A stretch of DNA of 64,000 nt, from the NCBI GenBank assembly GCA_963777755.1, contig CAVZSC010000017.1, forward strand, positions 1 through 64,000, read 5' to 3'. The notes under the pieces were generated by a model. The model searched no databases. It was not told the DNA's origin and was given only the letters and a program-made list of their open reading frames with translations. The stretch's first letter is position 1, and every line of letters begins with the position of its first letter. This DNA comes from DATFWC01 sp963777755. GTDB lineage: Bacteria; Pseudomonadota; Alphaproteobacteria; Rhizobiales; Xanthobacteraceae. Below, one piece after another: positions 1 through 8,669 of the stretch. The translations under genes were made by a program, and so were the position numbers.

Positions 1-835
1 CGCCCCTTTCGGCACCAGCCAAAACACCACCGCCAGCGCCACGGCCCACGCGGCGAGCAGCACCACGATCCCCAACGTCGTCCCGTGCGGCCCCGGCGGC
101 AGGCGCGTCACCAGCTCGGCAAACAGCCAGTTGAACGGGATGACGAGCAGCGGCCCGAGCAGCACCGTGTCGCGGATCGGGCGCAGCTGCTCTCCGCGTC
201 GGTGGCGGTCGACAGATGCGCCAGCGCAAACAAGCCCGGCAGCGGAAGCGCGCTCGCCATCCCGACCCATTTCTGGTCAGACGCGTTCTGCGCCGTGGCG
301 GGGAGGACGCCAAACACGCCGACGAACGGAGGAGCCTGATCGTCCAGGCGGCAAGGACTTGCCGCATGGCCGATGGGTCGGGTCCGCGGATTGATGGTGG
401 CGGCGGCTTCCACAGGAAAGCGACGGAGGCGAGCGCGATGGCGAGCCCGATGACGAAGAGCGCGGCGCCTGAGGGGAACGCATCGCGATGGTCGGTGAGC
501 CAATAGGCCCCGGCGCACCACGTTTCGATCCACAGGACAAGGCGGACAGGGAGCGCGATCAGCGCGTGCGTGCCGGGCGGCAGCGGCGGCAGCCGCTCGA
601 TGCAGGTCACCGCCAGCCAGAACAGTGCGGCGTTGAATATCACCAGCAGGGCGATGGCATCGGCGACGCGGAACGGCTCCGCGCTCGACAGCATCGCAAT
701 GCCGTTGAGGATCGGAAACGTGAGCAGAACCCCGGCAATGCGCTTGCTGCGCGCACCGACGAGCGCAATGAAGACGAAGGCACCGAGCCCGAGCGCGAGC
801 TTCGCCAAGTCCAAGGCGGCCAGGTGGAACGTCAT
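1..835 (-). CDS. Multi-pass membrane protein, unknown function (partial, frameshifted)
   Basis: The gene reads leftwards from an ATG at 835 (MTFHLAALDLAKLALGLG...) and runs off the left edge. Hydrophobic stretches alternate with short polar loops (AFVFIALVG, AIALLVIFNAALFWLAV, AALFVIGLAIALASVAFL, TVLLGPLLVIPFNWLF, LLAAWAVALAVVFWLV), so this is a polytopic inner-membrane protein. The hydrophobic reading changes frame twice, near 330 and near 185. Both changes fit one missing base, so the coding sequence is either a decayed gene or carries consensus errors. The initial frame stays open to the edge but becomes arginine-rich and implausible after about residue 170. I do not recognise the family; no catalytic motif is visible. 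Confidence 0.55.
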   Translation of the reverse strand, partial: MTFHLAALDLAKLALGLGAFVFIALVGARSKRIAGVLLTFPILNGIAMLSSAEPFRVADAIALLVIFNAALFWLAVTCIERLPPLPPGTHALIALPVRLVLWIETWCAGAYWLTDHRDAFPSGAALFVIGLAIALASVAFLWKPPPPSIRGPDPSAMRQVLAAWTIRLLRSSACLASSPPRRRTRLTRNGSGWRARFRCRACLRWRICRPPPTRRAAAPDPRHGAARAAARHPVQLAVCRAGDAPAAGAARDDVGDRGAARRVGRGAGGGVLAGAERG

Positions 836-1427
836 GGAAACGCCGGCCCTCGTCGCGCCGACCTGCGCGCTGTGCATGTCGGGCCAGCCACTCTCGGGAC
901 TATGTCGGATGTGGCCAGAATTTGCAGCTACCCCAACCGAACCTTGAACGTCACCACCATCAAGGTCGAAACCTGTGGTGAGAGGAACATACTAATTCGC
1001 CGCGGTGGCGCCGCTCATTTTCGCCTTGGGGTTTGGCTCATGAGCCATTCCGCGCGGGCGGGAAAGCTGCACGGCGGCCTCGTTGATGCCCCGATCGTTT
1101 TTGCCGTGGCGGCGTTCGTCTACTTTCTTGGTTGGGGGTGGCGATGGTCATGGAGCAGCCGTATCGACAACTTCTTTGGACGGAAGAAATACAGCCCGCC
1201 AGGCCGGCTCAGCGCCGATACAGTTGATTCCCGCAAAGCGGATATTCATTCGGCCGCCGGCGATTGCACGAAAAACGAGGGCGAAAGCCGCCGGGATAGT
1301 TGCACCGAATGGCCAGGCGGGCTAGGTTAACCATCTCTCGGCAGGGGGCCGGGCGGGGGTCAATCAAAACCCGAACATTCATCGCGGCTCGCGCATGCTT
1401 TGGCGCGACCAGAGGAGGGATAACTAC
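836..1427. other. Intergenic region, no convincing gene
   Basis: About 590 bases separate the divergent membrane protein and bluetail-protein genes. An open frame crosses it on the plus strand, but its composition is arbitrary and it lacks a start with a ribosome binding site. The stretch presumably holds both divergent promoters; I could not assign -35/-10 boxes. A short palindrome GGCTCATGAGCC lies near 1034. Confidence 0.5.
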
Positions 1428-2811
1428 ATGGCTTACCAAGCCACCGGCACCGCCGGTAATGACGTCCTGAACCAGACCGGCGACACCGGACCGGGCACCA
1501 TCATCGGCCTCACCAGCGACGACAGCATTGCGACCGGAACCGGGCTCCGACCGTTACCGGCAATTCCGGCAACGACACCGTCATTCTCCGCGCCGGCAAT
1601 ACCGGCACGGTGAGCGCCGGCACCGAGAACGACAGCATCTTCGCCAACGGCGGCATCGGCGCGATGCAGTTGTTCGGCAATGCCGGCAACGACACGGTCG
1701 ACTTCTCGGCGGCGACGTCGGGTGTGACGGTCGTCGGTGGCGACGACTGGCCGACGGGAACGATAGCATCGTCAGCAATCCGGCAGTCGCCGCGGTCAAC
1801 GACCTCCTGTTCGGCAACGGCGGCAACGACACGATCTACAGCGGCCTCGGCAGCGACACCATCGTCGGCGGCTTCGGCAACGACTGCATCTCGAAGAACC
1901 TGGACAGCGGCGCCGACGTTGTGTTCGGCAACCAGGGCAACGACTGCATCTGGGTGTCGGGCGGCAACGACACCGTCTGGGGCGGCCAAGGCAACAACTC
2001 GATCCAATACATCAGTGGAGCCGGCAGCCCGGTCCTGTTCGGCAACGAAGGCAATGACACGATCGACGCGACCAATGCAACGGCTTCAACCCTGGTCGGC
2101 GGCCAGGAATCGGCCGACGGTACCAATTCGATCTTGGGAGGTGCCGGCGCGGACCTGATCTTCGGCAACGGCGGCGCTGATACGATCAATGCGGGCGCCG
2201 GGGCGGGCACGGTCGTAGCCGGCTTCGGCAACGATACCGTCACCGGTATCGTGGGCAACACCCTCAATTTCCTCAACGAAGGCAACGACTCGCTCGATGT
2301 CGCGGGGTTCGGCACCCACACCGTCTTCGGCGGCCAGGGCAATGACTTCGTCTTTACGAGTGACGGCCGTGACACGATCCAGGGCAATGAGGGCAACGAC
2401 ACGCTGCGCGGCCACATCGGTATCGACACGATCTCCGGCGGCACCGGCAACGACGTGTTCTTCTATGGCACGGCGGCCGATGACGGCGACAATGCGGCGG
2501 GCGGTGGGCCGGTCGAGCAGATCACCGACGTCGACTGGTCGGTCGACAGGTTTGACACCACGCCGAACCTCACCTTCGCCACCAACACCGGCGCCGGAAC
2601 CGGGGTTGATCTCGCCACGTCGGCGACCAACGCCATCAACGCGGCGGCGGCGCTCGGCGGCACGCAATTTGTAGCGGCGCAGTTCACCTTCACCGGGCGC
2701 ACCTACCTGGCGATGAACATCGACGGGGCGGCGAACTTCGTCGACGCGACCGACCTCTTGGTCGACATCACCGGGGTCACCGGCGCGATCGCGACCAGCG
2801 CCTTCATCTGA
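1428..2811 (+). CDS. Glycine/asparagine-rich repeat surface protein with bluetail-like C-terminus (frameshifted)
   Basis: Starts at ATG 1428 (MAYQATGTAGNDVLNQTG) behind a strong AGGAGGG Shine-Dalgarno. Most of the roughly 460-residue product is tandem GN-x-GNDTI-type repeats (LFGNGGNDTIYSG, VVFGNQGNDCIWVSG, LFGNEGNDTIDA), related to RTX calcium-binding nonapeptide repeats but built on FGNxGND rather than canonical GGxGxDxUx. The last ~110 residues (DVFFYGT...RTYLAMNIDGAANF...DLLVDITGVTG) resemble the C-terminal bluetail domain of putative exported surface proteins. The reading needs two frame changes, near 1540 and 1750, each consistent with one missing base; repeats resume in register after each. 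No N-terminal signal peptide is seen, as expected for type I-like export. A strong hairpin follows the stop. Confidence 0.8.
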
Positions 2812-2824
2812 GCGCGCACAACAG

Positions 2825-2847
2825 AAGGGGCGGCGATGCCGCCCCTT
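2825..2847 (+). terminator. Hairpin terminator after the bluetail-like protein gene
   Basis: A perfect 10-bp stem (AAGGGGCGGC / GCCGCCCCTT) with a 3-base loop lies 14 bases after the stop codon at 2811. No long T tract follows, so it may act as a terminator or as an mRNA 3' end stabiliser. Confidence 0.7.
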
Positions 2848-2920
2848 CACCATCCGGGCTCCGCTGCCCCGATCGTTCTTTCGCTTTCGGCCGCCGGAGC
2901 AATCCACGGAATTCGTTGCC

Positions 2921-3682
2921 ATGCCGTCGATGCGCGCAACCCACAAGAGGCGAGGCGGCAGGCGGCCCTTGCCCGCGCGCCGGGCGGATCGGCGCACGAC
3001 GTCCCGCGACAGCAAGGCGGCGTTCGAACGCCGCCGCCGCAAGCTGCGGCTCGGCTTCGACGCGCTCCACCGCCTGTTCGCCGCCGACCACAGCTTCGAT
3101 CGCATTGCCGCGAAGGCGGGCGTATCGAAGACCCGCGTCCGGCACATCTTCGGCCAGTATTTCCGCCAGGCGTTTCGCGTCGACGCGCTCGAGCGGCGGC
3201 TGGCCCGCGAGGCCGAACGGCGCCGCCAGGCGGTCGATCGCATCGTCCGCGCGTTTCGCCGCGATCCGGTGATGCGCGCGCTCGTGGCGTCGGCCGGCCG
3301 GCATGGCCGCACGGTCGAGCCGGTGATCCACAAGATGGAGCGCAACGTGTCGCGCTGCTTCCGCCATCGCGCCGTGCTGGTGGACGGTGTGGACGTCGAG
3401 TCGGTGCATCATATCCGCAGCGCACGGAAGCCGAAAGCGGATGGCGTCTCCTACGGAACCACCACGCTCACCCGCGCGTGCCTGCAACAGTCGACCTGGA
3501 CCATCTTCTACATCGACGTGCCGCACCGCCGCCGCCGGGTCATTCGCTGCCGCAGTCGCAAGCTGCTGCGCGCCCTGTTTTCCGGCGCCGGAACCCGCAG
3601 GGACGTTTACATCCCGGTGCACGGCGTCCCGGGAAAGCCGCGCTACGATTTTCTCGCCGACGAGGACAACTGGGTACGCTGA
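2921..3682 (+). CDS. Basic HTH-like protein, unknown function
   Basis: A 253-residue arginine-rich protein. Residues ~55-80 (HSFDRIAAKAGVSKTRVRHIFGQYF) read like a helix-turn-helix of the kind in TetR or sigma-like proteins, after a very basic N-terminus. The C-terminal half (~140-250) has beta-rich hydrophobic segments (QQSTWTIFYIDVP, RDVYIPVHGVPGKPRYDFLADED) that I cannot place. The start at 2921 has only a weak ribosome binding site; an ATG at 2936 is an alternative. Transcribed alone between the hairpin at 2825 and the gene at 3804. DNA binding is inferred from the motif only. Confidence 0.55.
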   Translation: MPSMRATHKRRGGRRPLPARRADRRTTSRDSKAAFERRRRKLRLGFDALHRLFAADHSFDRIAAKAGVSKTRVRHIFGQYFRQAFRVDALERRLAREAERRRQAVDRIVRAFRRDPVMRALVASAGRHGRTVEPVIHKMERNVSRCFRHRAVLVDGVDVESVHHIRSARKPKADGVSYGTTTLTRACLQQSTWTIFYIDVPHRRRRVIRCRSRKLLRALFSGAGTRRDVYIPVHGVPGKPRYDFLADEDNWVR

Positions 3683-3803
3683 GCACGCGCTCCGTGTCCC
3701 AGTCGGTCTGTCCAGGAGGCAGCAGTCCAATAGGCTGGGCGCGGATGAGCACGCCGTCGGACGGTGTTGCGTCGGCGCGATCTTTACCGGAACGGCGGCA
3801 GAC

Positions 3804-4792
3804 ATGGCGCCCGTGAGACTGTCGATCGCCACCACCGACTACGATCATTTTCGCGACCTGCAATCGGGTCTCGTGCGCCCGGAGGGCATCGATCTCACCT
3901 GGCTTACCCTCGGCCATCACGAGATCTTCGCGCGCTTCACCTTCAACCGCGAGTGGGATGCCTCCGAGCTGTCGTTCGCCAAGTTCATGGCCCAGGTCAC
4001 CCGCCGCGATGCGGACATCATCGGGCTTCCGTCGTTTGCTCGCGCCTGTTCCGCTTCTCCTCGTTCTACGTGAACCGGAAAGCCGGCATCAAAGGACCGG
4101 CGGACCTGAAGGGCAAGACGATCGGCTCGCCCGAATGGGCGCACACCGCCGCCGTCTACATGCGCGGCTGGCTCGGCGACGAGCACGGGGTGCGGCTTGA
4201 GGATGTGCACTGGTATCAGGCGGGGGCGAACGAGGCCGGGCGCATCGAGAAGGTCGAGCTCAGCCTTCCCGAGGGCGTGCGGCTCACCCGCGTGTCCGAC
4301 AAATCGTTGAGCGAGTTGCTCGCGGCCGGCGAGATCGACTGCGCGCTGATCGCGCGTCCGCCGAATTGCTTCCTGCAGGGCCATCCGGACGTCGTGCGCC
4401 TGTTCCCCGACTACTGGGCGATGGAAGAGGACTATTACAAACGCACGAAGGTCTGGCCGATCATGCACATCATCGCGCTGCAGAAGCACGTGCTCGCGGC
4501 CAACCCCTGGGTCGCGCGCAACCTCCTCAATGCGCTCGAGGAGTCCAAGCGCCGCAGCATCGAGCGCCTGCTCGACCCGGCGGTGTCGCGTTATCCGGTG
4601 GCCTGGCTGCCCACCTACATGCGCAAGATGCGCGACCTGTTCGCGGGCGACACGTTCCCCTACGGGATCGAGGAGAACCGCCCGACCCTGGAGCAATTCC
4701 TCCGCTACACGCACGAGCAGGGCATCGCCCACCGCCTCGCCACGCCTGAGGAGATCTTCCCCGAGGGCATCGCCACCATGGTGCGGGTGTAG
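3804..4792 (+). CDS. 4,5-dihydroxyphthalate decarboxylase-like / substrate-binding protein (frameshifted)
   Basis: Begins MAPVRLSIATTDYDHFRDLQ..RPEGIDL, the typical N-terminus of the 4,5-dihydroxyphthalate decarboxylase family, which shares the periplasmic binding-protein fold, and continues with FYVNRKAGIKGPADLKGKTIGSPEW and a helical C-terminus ending GIATMVRV. The N-terminal ~80 residues and the remaining ~245 are in different frames; the change near 4040-4050 (between IGLPSF and LFRFSSFYVN) fits one missing base. No lipoprotein or signal sequence is visible, which fits a cytoplasmic enzyme better than a transporter component. Many annotated relatives have unproven substrates, so the exact reaction is not claimed. 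Confidence 0.75.
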
Positions 4793-4810
4793 CCGGCGCG
4801 TTCGGCCGCC

Positions 4811-5103
4811 CTACCCTGCCTTCTTCGCGCGCTGCTCCAAGTACTCCCGCAAGGCGCGGTTGATGCTGGTCTGATAGCCTTGTCCGCTGCTTGCCTGGCG
4901 CTTGAACCACGCAACGATATCCGCATCGATGCGGAGCGTAAGCTGCTGCTTCACCGCGGCAAGAACACGCCGCGCCGGGCGCCGGACCAATCGCGGAACT
5001 CAGGAATGTCGCTGGTGTCGATCCGATCGTCGGGCAACGCAGCGAGCGCGGCGAGCTCGGCCTGTTGCTTCCGGGTCAGCGGCCTAGAACCGCCCTTCTT
5101 CAT
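4811..5103 (-). CDS. brnA: BrnA-like antitoxin (frameshifted, no BrnT neighbour)
   Basis: Reads MKKGGSRPLTRKQQAELAALAALPDDRIDTSDIPE.RDWSGARRG, then in another frame VKQQLTLRIDADIVAWFKRQ and SINRALREYLEQRAKKAG to a TAG at 4811. This is the whole BrnA layout: an N-terminal toxin-neutralising segment and a C-terminal ribbon-helix-helix DNA-binding part. The two parts join near 4955 if one base is missing. Start at 5103 is supported by GGAAAG upstream. BrnA is normally encoded just downstream of brnT; the preceding gene here is an unrelated oxidoreductase, so the antitoxin appears orphaned. Confidence 0.75.
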
Positions 5104-5149
5104 AAGCTTTCCTTTCATGGGCCGTGGCTTTGCAGGCATGCGAAACCAC

Positions 5150-6157
5150 TCACCCCGCCACCCGCACCAGCAGCTTGCCGAAATTCCGGCCCTGCAGCAG
5201 GCCGAGGAACGACGCGGGCGCGTTCTCCAGCCCATCGACGATGTCCTCGCGATATTTGAGGCGCCCGGTGCGCACCCATTCGCCGACGTCGCGCAGGAAG
5301 TCGGCCTGCTTCGTGGCGAAATCCGAGACGATGAACCCGCGCACGAGGAGGCGCTTGCGCAGCACCGTGATCATGTCGGGCCCGGGCACCGCGGCCGTGG
5401 CGTTGTACTGGGCGATGAGCCCGCACACGGGAACGCGGGCGAAATCGTTGAGCAGCGGCCACACCGTCTGCTGCACGGCGCCGCCGACATTCTCGAAATA
5501 GACGTCGACGCCGTCGGGACACGCGGCCGCGAGCCGTTGCGCAAGATCCGGCGCCCGATGATCGACGCAGGCATCGAAGCCGAGCTCGTCGGCGACGAAG
5601 CGGCACTTGTCGGCACCGCCGGCAATTCCCACGGCGCGGCACCCTTTGATCCTGGCGATCTGCCCGACCACCGATCCGACGGCGCCCGATGCCGCCGCAA
5701 CCACCACGGTCTCGCCCGGCTTCGGCTGGCCGATCTCGAGCAGACCAACATAGGCGGTCATTCCCGGCATGCCGAGGACTCCGAGCGCGATGGAGACCGG
5801 CGCTGCCGCCGGATCGAGCTTGCGCAGCTCCGCGCCCCGCAGGATCGCATAGTCCTGCCAGCCGCCGCGGCCGACCACGATATCCCCGACCGCGTAGTCC
5901 GGATGGCGCGACTCGACGATCTCCCCGACCGTGCCGCCGACCATCGGCTGCCCGACGGCGGCCGGCGTCGCATACGATTTCGCCGCGCTCATCCGGCCGC
6001 GCATGTAGGGATCGAGCGAGAGATAGAGCGTACGCATGAGCACCTCGCCGTCGCCGGGCTCCGGCACCGGCGTTGCGGTCAGCTCGAAATTGTCCAGCCC
6101 GGGCGCGCCCTCGGGCCGGCTCTTCAGCAGGATCTGGCGGTTGATACGTCCGGCCAT
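5150..6157 (-). CDS. NADP-dependent oxidoreductase, zinc-free MDR (CurA/YncB type)
   Basis: A 335-residue medium-chain dehydrogenase/reductase. It starts MAGRINRQILLKSRPEG, typical of the curcumin/leukotriene B4 12-hydroxydehydrogenase subgroup, has LSLDPYMRGRM, a Rossmann nucleotide site near residues 150-170 (VVVAAASGAVGSVVGQIA), and FENVGG typical of the group. Catalytic zinc cysteines are absent, as expected for NADPH-dependent enone reductases. ATG 6157 is chosen over the upstream in-frame start because AAGGAG sits about 9 bases before it. Substrate cannot be told from sequence. Divergent from the small gene at 6236. Confidence 0.88.
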   Translation of the reverse strand: MAGRINRQILLKSRPEGAPGLDNFELTATPVPEPGDGEVLMRTLYLSLDPYMRGRMSAAKSYATPAAVGQPMVGGTVGEIVESRHPDYAVGDIVVGRGGWQDYAILRGAELRKLDPAAAPVSIALGVLGMPGMTAYVGLLEIGQPKPGETVVVAAASGAVGSVVGQIARIKGCRAVGIAGGADKCRFVADELGFDACVDHRAPDLAQRLAAACPDGVDVYFENVGGAVQQTVWPLLNDFARVPVCGLIAQYNATAAVPGPDMITVLRKRLLVRGFIVSDFATKQADFLRDVGEWVRTGRLKYREDIVDGLENAPASFLGLLQGRNFGKLLVRVAG

Positions 6158-6235
6158 CGACACGCTCCTTCCCATGCGACCGGATCAGCGATAGCACACA
6201 ACCGACGTTCGGATTCGGAAGAAGGCTGCGCGCCG

Positions 6236-6565
6236 ATGATCGACCATCCGGAGAAGACCGCTCGATTGCTGGCCGCTCTGAAAGAGGCAGCGCCATTCGA
6301 GGTCGAATTGTCGGAGCGGCTGCTGAAGCACCTGCGGGCCCAAGGCGATGCCCTTGCAAACGAGACGCGCTGGACCGTGTCCAACCTTTCGTATGCGGGC
6401 GATGAAGGTGGCATCATGTGCCACACGCTTCAGTCGAAGGAAGGACCGGCGCTCGTCGTCTCACTCACCCAGCTCTGTGTGCCGCACACCATGCCTCTCG
6501 CCGGGGCAATCGCGCGATACCAAAAGCACCGGGTCAAGAAATTGAAGAAGCAGGGTGGGACTTGA
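6236..6565 (+). CDS. Hypothetical protein, 109 residues
   Basis: Starts MIDHPEKTARLLAALKEAAPFEVELSERLLKHLRAQ and has a compact helix-rich N-terminus and a beta-rich middle (WTVSNLSYAGDEGGIMCHTL, ALVVSLTQLCVP), ending in a basic tail (RVKKLKKQGGT). It looks like a real small cytoplasmic protein, but I do not recognise the family. It lies between the divergent MDR gene and the convergent diguanylate cyclase gene. Confidence 0.6.
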   Translation: MIDHPEKTARLLAALKEAAPFEVELSERLLKHLRAQGDALANETRWTVSNLSYAGDEGGIMCHTLQSKEGPALVVSLTQLCVPHTMPLAGAIARYQKHRVKKLKKQGGT

Positions 6566-6577
6566 TCTCGCCCTTCC

Positions 6578-7822
6578 CTACTCCGCCGCCATCGCCATGG
6601 CCGGCGCCGGCAGGTCGTCGCTGCGATGGGCCGGAACGACCGAGGGCGCGGCTGCAACCGGCACTGCGCTGCGGTCGTATTCCACGCAGTTGCGGCCCGC
6701 CTGCTTGGCGCGATAGAGCGCGGCGTCGGCCCGCTTGAGCAACGCCACGAGGTCGCACGGCAGCTCGGCTTCCGAGGCGGCGCCGATGCTCACCGTCGCA
6801 CCGACCATGGCGCCGGCGATGTCGCGCCCGGCCAGCTCGAACGCCGTCCGCACGCGCTCGGCGGCCGTTGCCGTGGCGTTGAGATCGCCCGGCAGGATGG
6901 CGGCAAACTCCTCGCCGCCGAGCCGGCCCACGACGTCGGTCGCGCGCAGCGTGACGATCGCGGTGCGCGCGAACAGGCGCAGCGCCTCGTCGCCGACCGC
7001 GTGGCCGAACCGGTCGTTGACCGACTTGAAATGATCGAGGTCGAACATCAGGACGGTCACCGCCTGCTTCTTCCACGCCTGCTTGCGGATCAGCCGGTCG
7101 GCCTCGTCGAGAAAACCGCGCCGGTTGGCGATGCCGGTCAGCCCGTCGGTGGACGCGGCGGCGCGATGGACATGCTCCGACCGCTCCTTGGCCATCACCA
7201 GGACGATGAACGCGGTGCCGATGGCGAACAGCAGGGTCTCCAGCGTGAGGATCGGCAGCCACCCGCCGGCGAGCGCGAAGCCGTGCTCCGGCACGAGGTT
7301 GAGCGGGATCGGCAACAGGAACACGATCCCCTGCGCGCCCAGCACGAAGATCGCCGGCCAGCGCGAGAACAGGTGCTCGCCGCGCTCACGCCACAGCTCG
7401 TACGCGGTGCCGAGCGTGTACAGCGCGATCATCGCCGAGCCGAGCATGACGCGATAGGTGTCGGCCTCGTGCACCATCGGGCTCTGGCAGATGATCAGCC
7501 ACAGGATGGCGCCGCCGAACATCCCGAACGGCCGCACCGGCCGCTGGTGGAACAGCCGCGCCCCGGTCCAGATGATGCCGCAGGCCACGAACAGGAGCGC
7601 CACGAACAGGAGCGCGTAGACGATGTCGACGGTGACCGCCCGCGCCACCACCTCGTGCATGCCCCACAGCGCCGCCGCCAGCCCGCCGATCAGGTAGGCC
7701 GCGCCCCACCAGGCGAGCGCGCGGATGCTGCGATCCTGTATCCAGGCGAACAGCAGGAACAGTCCCAGCACCGCAGTGACACATGTTGAAATGATGAACA
7801 GCGTCGGAATATCCAACGGCAT
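6578..7822 (-). CDS. Membrane-anchored diguanylate cyclase (GGDEF)
   Basis: About 414 residues. The N-terminal ~215 contain six or seven hydrophobic segments forming a membrane sensor without a recognised extracytoplasmic domain. The C-terminal part is a GGDEF domain (DGLTGIANRRGF, MFDLDHFKSVND, intact active-site GGEEF, DAALYRAKQAGRN), so it should make cyclic di-GMP from GTP. No EAL domain follows, and no RxxD inhibitory site was obvious. The ATG at 7822 is preferred; the frame extends to a TTG at 7837. No adjacent c-di-GMP partner gene, so its output target is unknown. Confidence 0.9.
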   Translation of the reverse strand: MPLDIPTLFIISTCVTAVLGLFLLFAWIQDRSIRALAWWGAAYLIGGLAAALWGMHEVVARAVTVDIVYALLFVALLFVACGIIWTGARLFHQRPVRPFGMFGGAILWLIICQSPMVHEADTYRVMLGSAMIALYTLGTAYELWRERGEHLFSRWPAIFVLGAQGIVFLLPIPLNLVPEHGFALAGGWLPILTLETLLFAIGTAFIVLVMAKERSEHVHRAAASTDGLTGIANRRGFLDEADRLIRKQAWKKQAVTVLMFDLDHFKSVNDRFGHAVGDEALRLFARTAIVTLRATDVVGRLGGEEFAAILPGDLNATATAAERVRTAFELAGRDIAGAMVGATVSIGAASEAELPCDLVALLKRADAALYRAKQAGRNCVEYDRSAVPVAAAPSVVPAHRSDDLPAPAMAMAAE

Positions 7823-8105
7823 TACGGCCCAACCCAACCTACCCCTATTGGCACTATTCTGGTGCAGTCTCTTCCTCAGCCTGCTTCAGGGACGCGTATA
7901 GCACGACGGCCCGCGGCTGCTCGCGTTTCCTGTTTTCAGGATTTGCGTTGGGTTGCGACAAGGCCCCAGCTTTCGCCGAAAAACCGCTTAAAACAATGGA
8001 TACAATTAATCGATCATGCGCCGCTTCCTGTTCGGCGGAAATTCAGCCCGCGCATGCGCCGCATGACAATCGTTCGTCGTCGTGCCCGCACGGCATGTTC
8101 GAAGG

Positions 8106-8321
8106 TCAGGCCGAGCGACCGACTTCGCGCACGGTGCTCTGGGCGCGCGAGCGTGCGGCGAGCCGGGTATCCTCGACGAACCAGGTGTGCGCCGCTTCGC
8201 AGAACGGACAATACGTGGATACGAACGGGCCGCGCGAGCGTTCGACCAGCAGCGGGCTCACCTCGACAGCGAGAAACGCGTGGTTGCCGGTCCGGCGGCA
8301 CTTGGAGATGACGACGGCCAT
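8106..8321 (-). CDS. Small cysteine-pair protein (CxxTG / CPFC), unknown function
   Basis: 71 residues starting MAVVISKCRRTGNHAFLAVEV, with a second cysteine pair in STYCPFCEAAHTWF. The layout (C-x2-TG near the N-terminus, CPxC-x3-H-x-W in the middle) suggests a small zinc ribbon with one degenerate ligand. ATG 8321 has GGAGG upstream; an earlier ATG at 8339 is possible. The partial gene at 63928 belongs to the same family. Such short proteins are common in alphaproteobacteria; role unknown. Confidence 0.65.
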   Translation of the reverse strand: MAVVISKCRRTGNHAFLAVEVSPLLVERSRGPFVSTYCPFCEAAHTWFVEDTRLAARSRAQSTVREVGRSA

Positions 8322-8669
8322 GGTGGCCCTCCGGGTCATCCCCTCGCCTCTTGTTCGTGCGCTCCACCAACGTCGCCACCGGGGCAAAGTTCCGTGGCTT
8401 GTCTCGCATGCGAGAAGGCGAGAGGCGGGGCCGCTGGCCCACGCCTGTCGTCACCGACTCGTGCGCGTCGTCTTCGGACCAGCCGCAAGACAATTGACCA
8501 GTGTCCCTGTCGAATCATCCGAGGAAACGATCGACGTGGCCCGTCGGCTGTAGCGCCGCCCTCGGATTACAGTTGTAAGACGCCAACCATCAACTAAAAT
8601 GATCGGGAATAGTGGCAATGACTGCCGCGCCGATCCACACCATTCGTGAAAATCTGCTGGAGAGAGATC
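8322..8669. promoter_or_regulatory. Divergent intergenic region with TTACA-GT-TGTAA palindrome
   Basis: About 350 bases between divergent genes with no credible coding. A dyad TTACAGTTGTAA (8567-8578), similar to BlaI/CopY-type operators, lies about 90 bases before the start of the exported protein at 8670. No such repressor gene is nearby, so the regulatory role is speculative. Confidence 0.35.

Noticed and set aside
488..1330. 280-codon open frame on the plus strand
   Set aside because: First half is antisense to the membrane protein; no ribosome binding site or domain in the rest.
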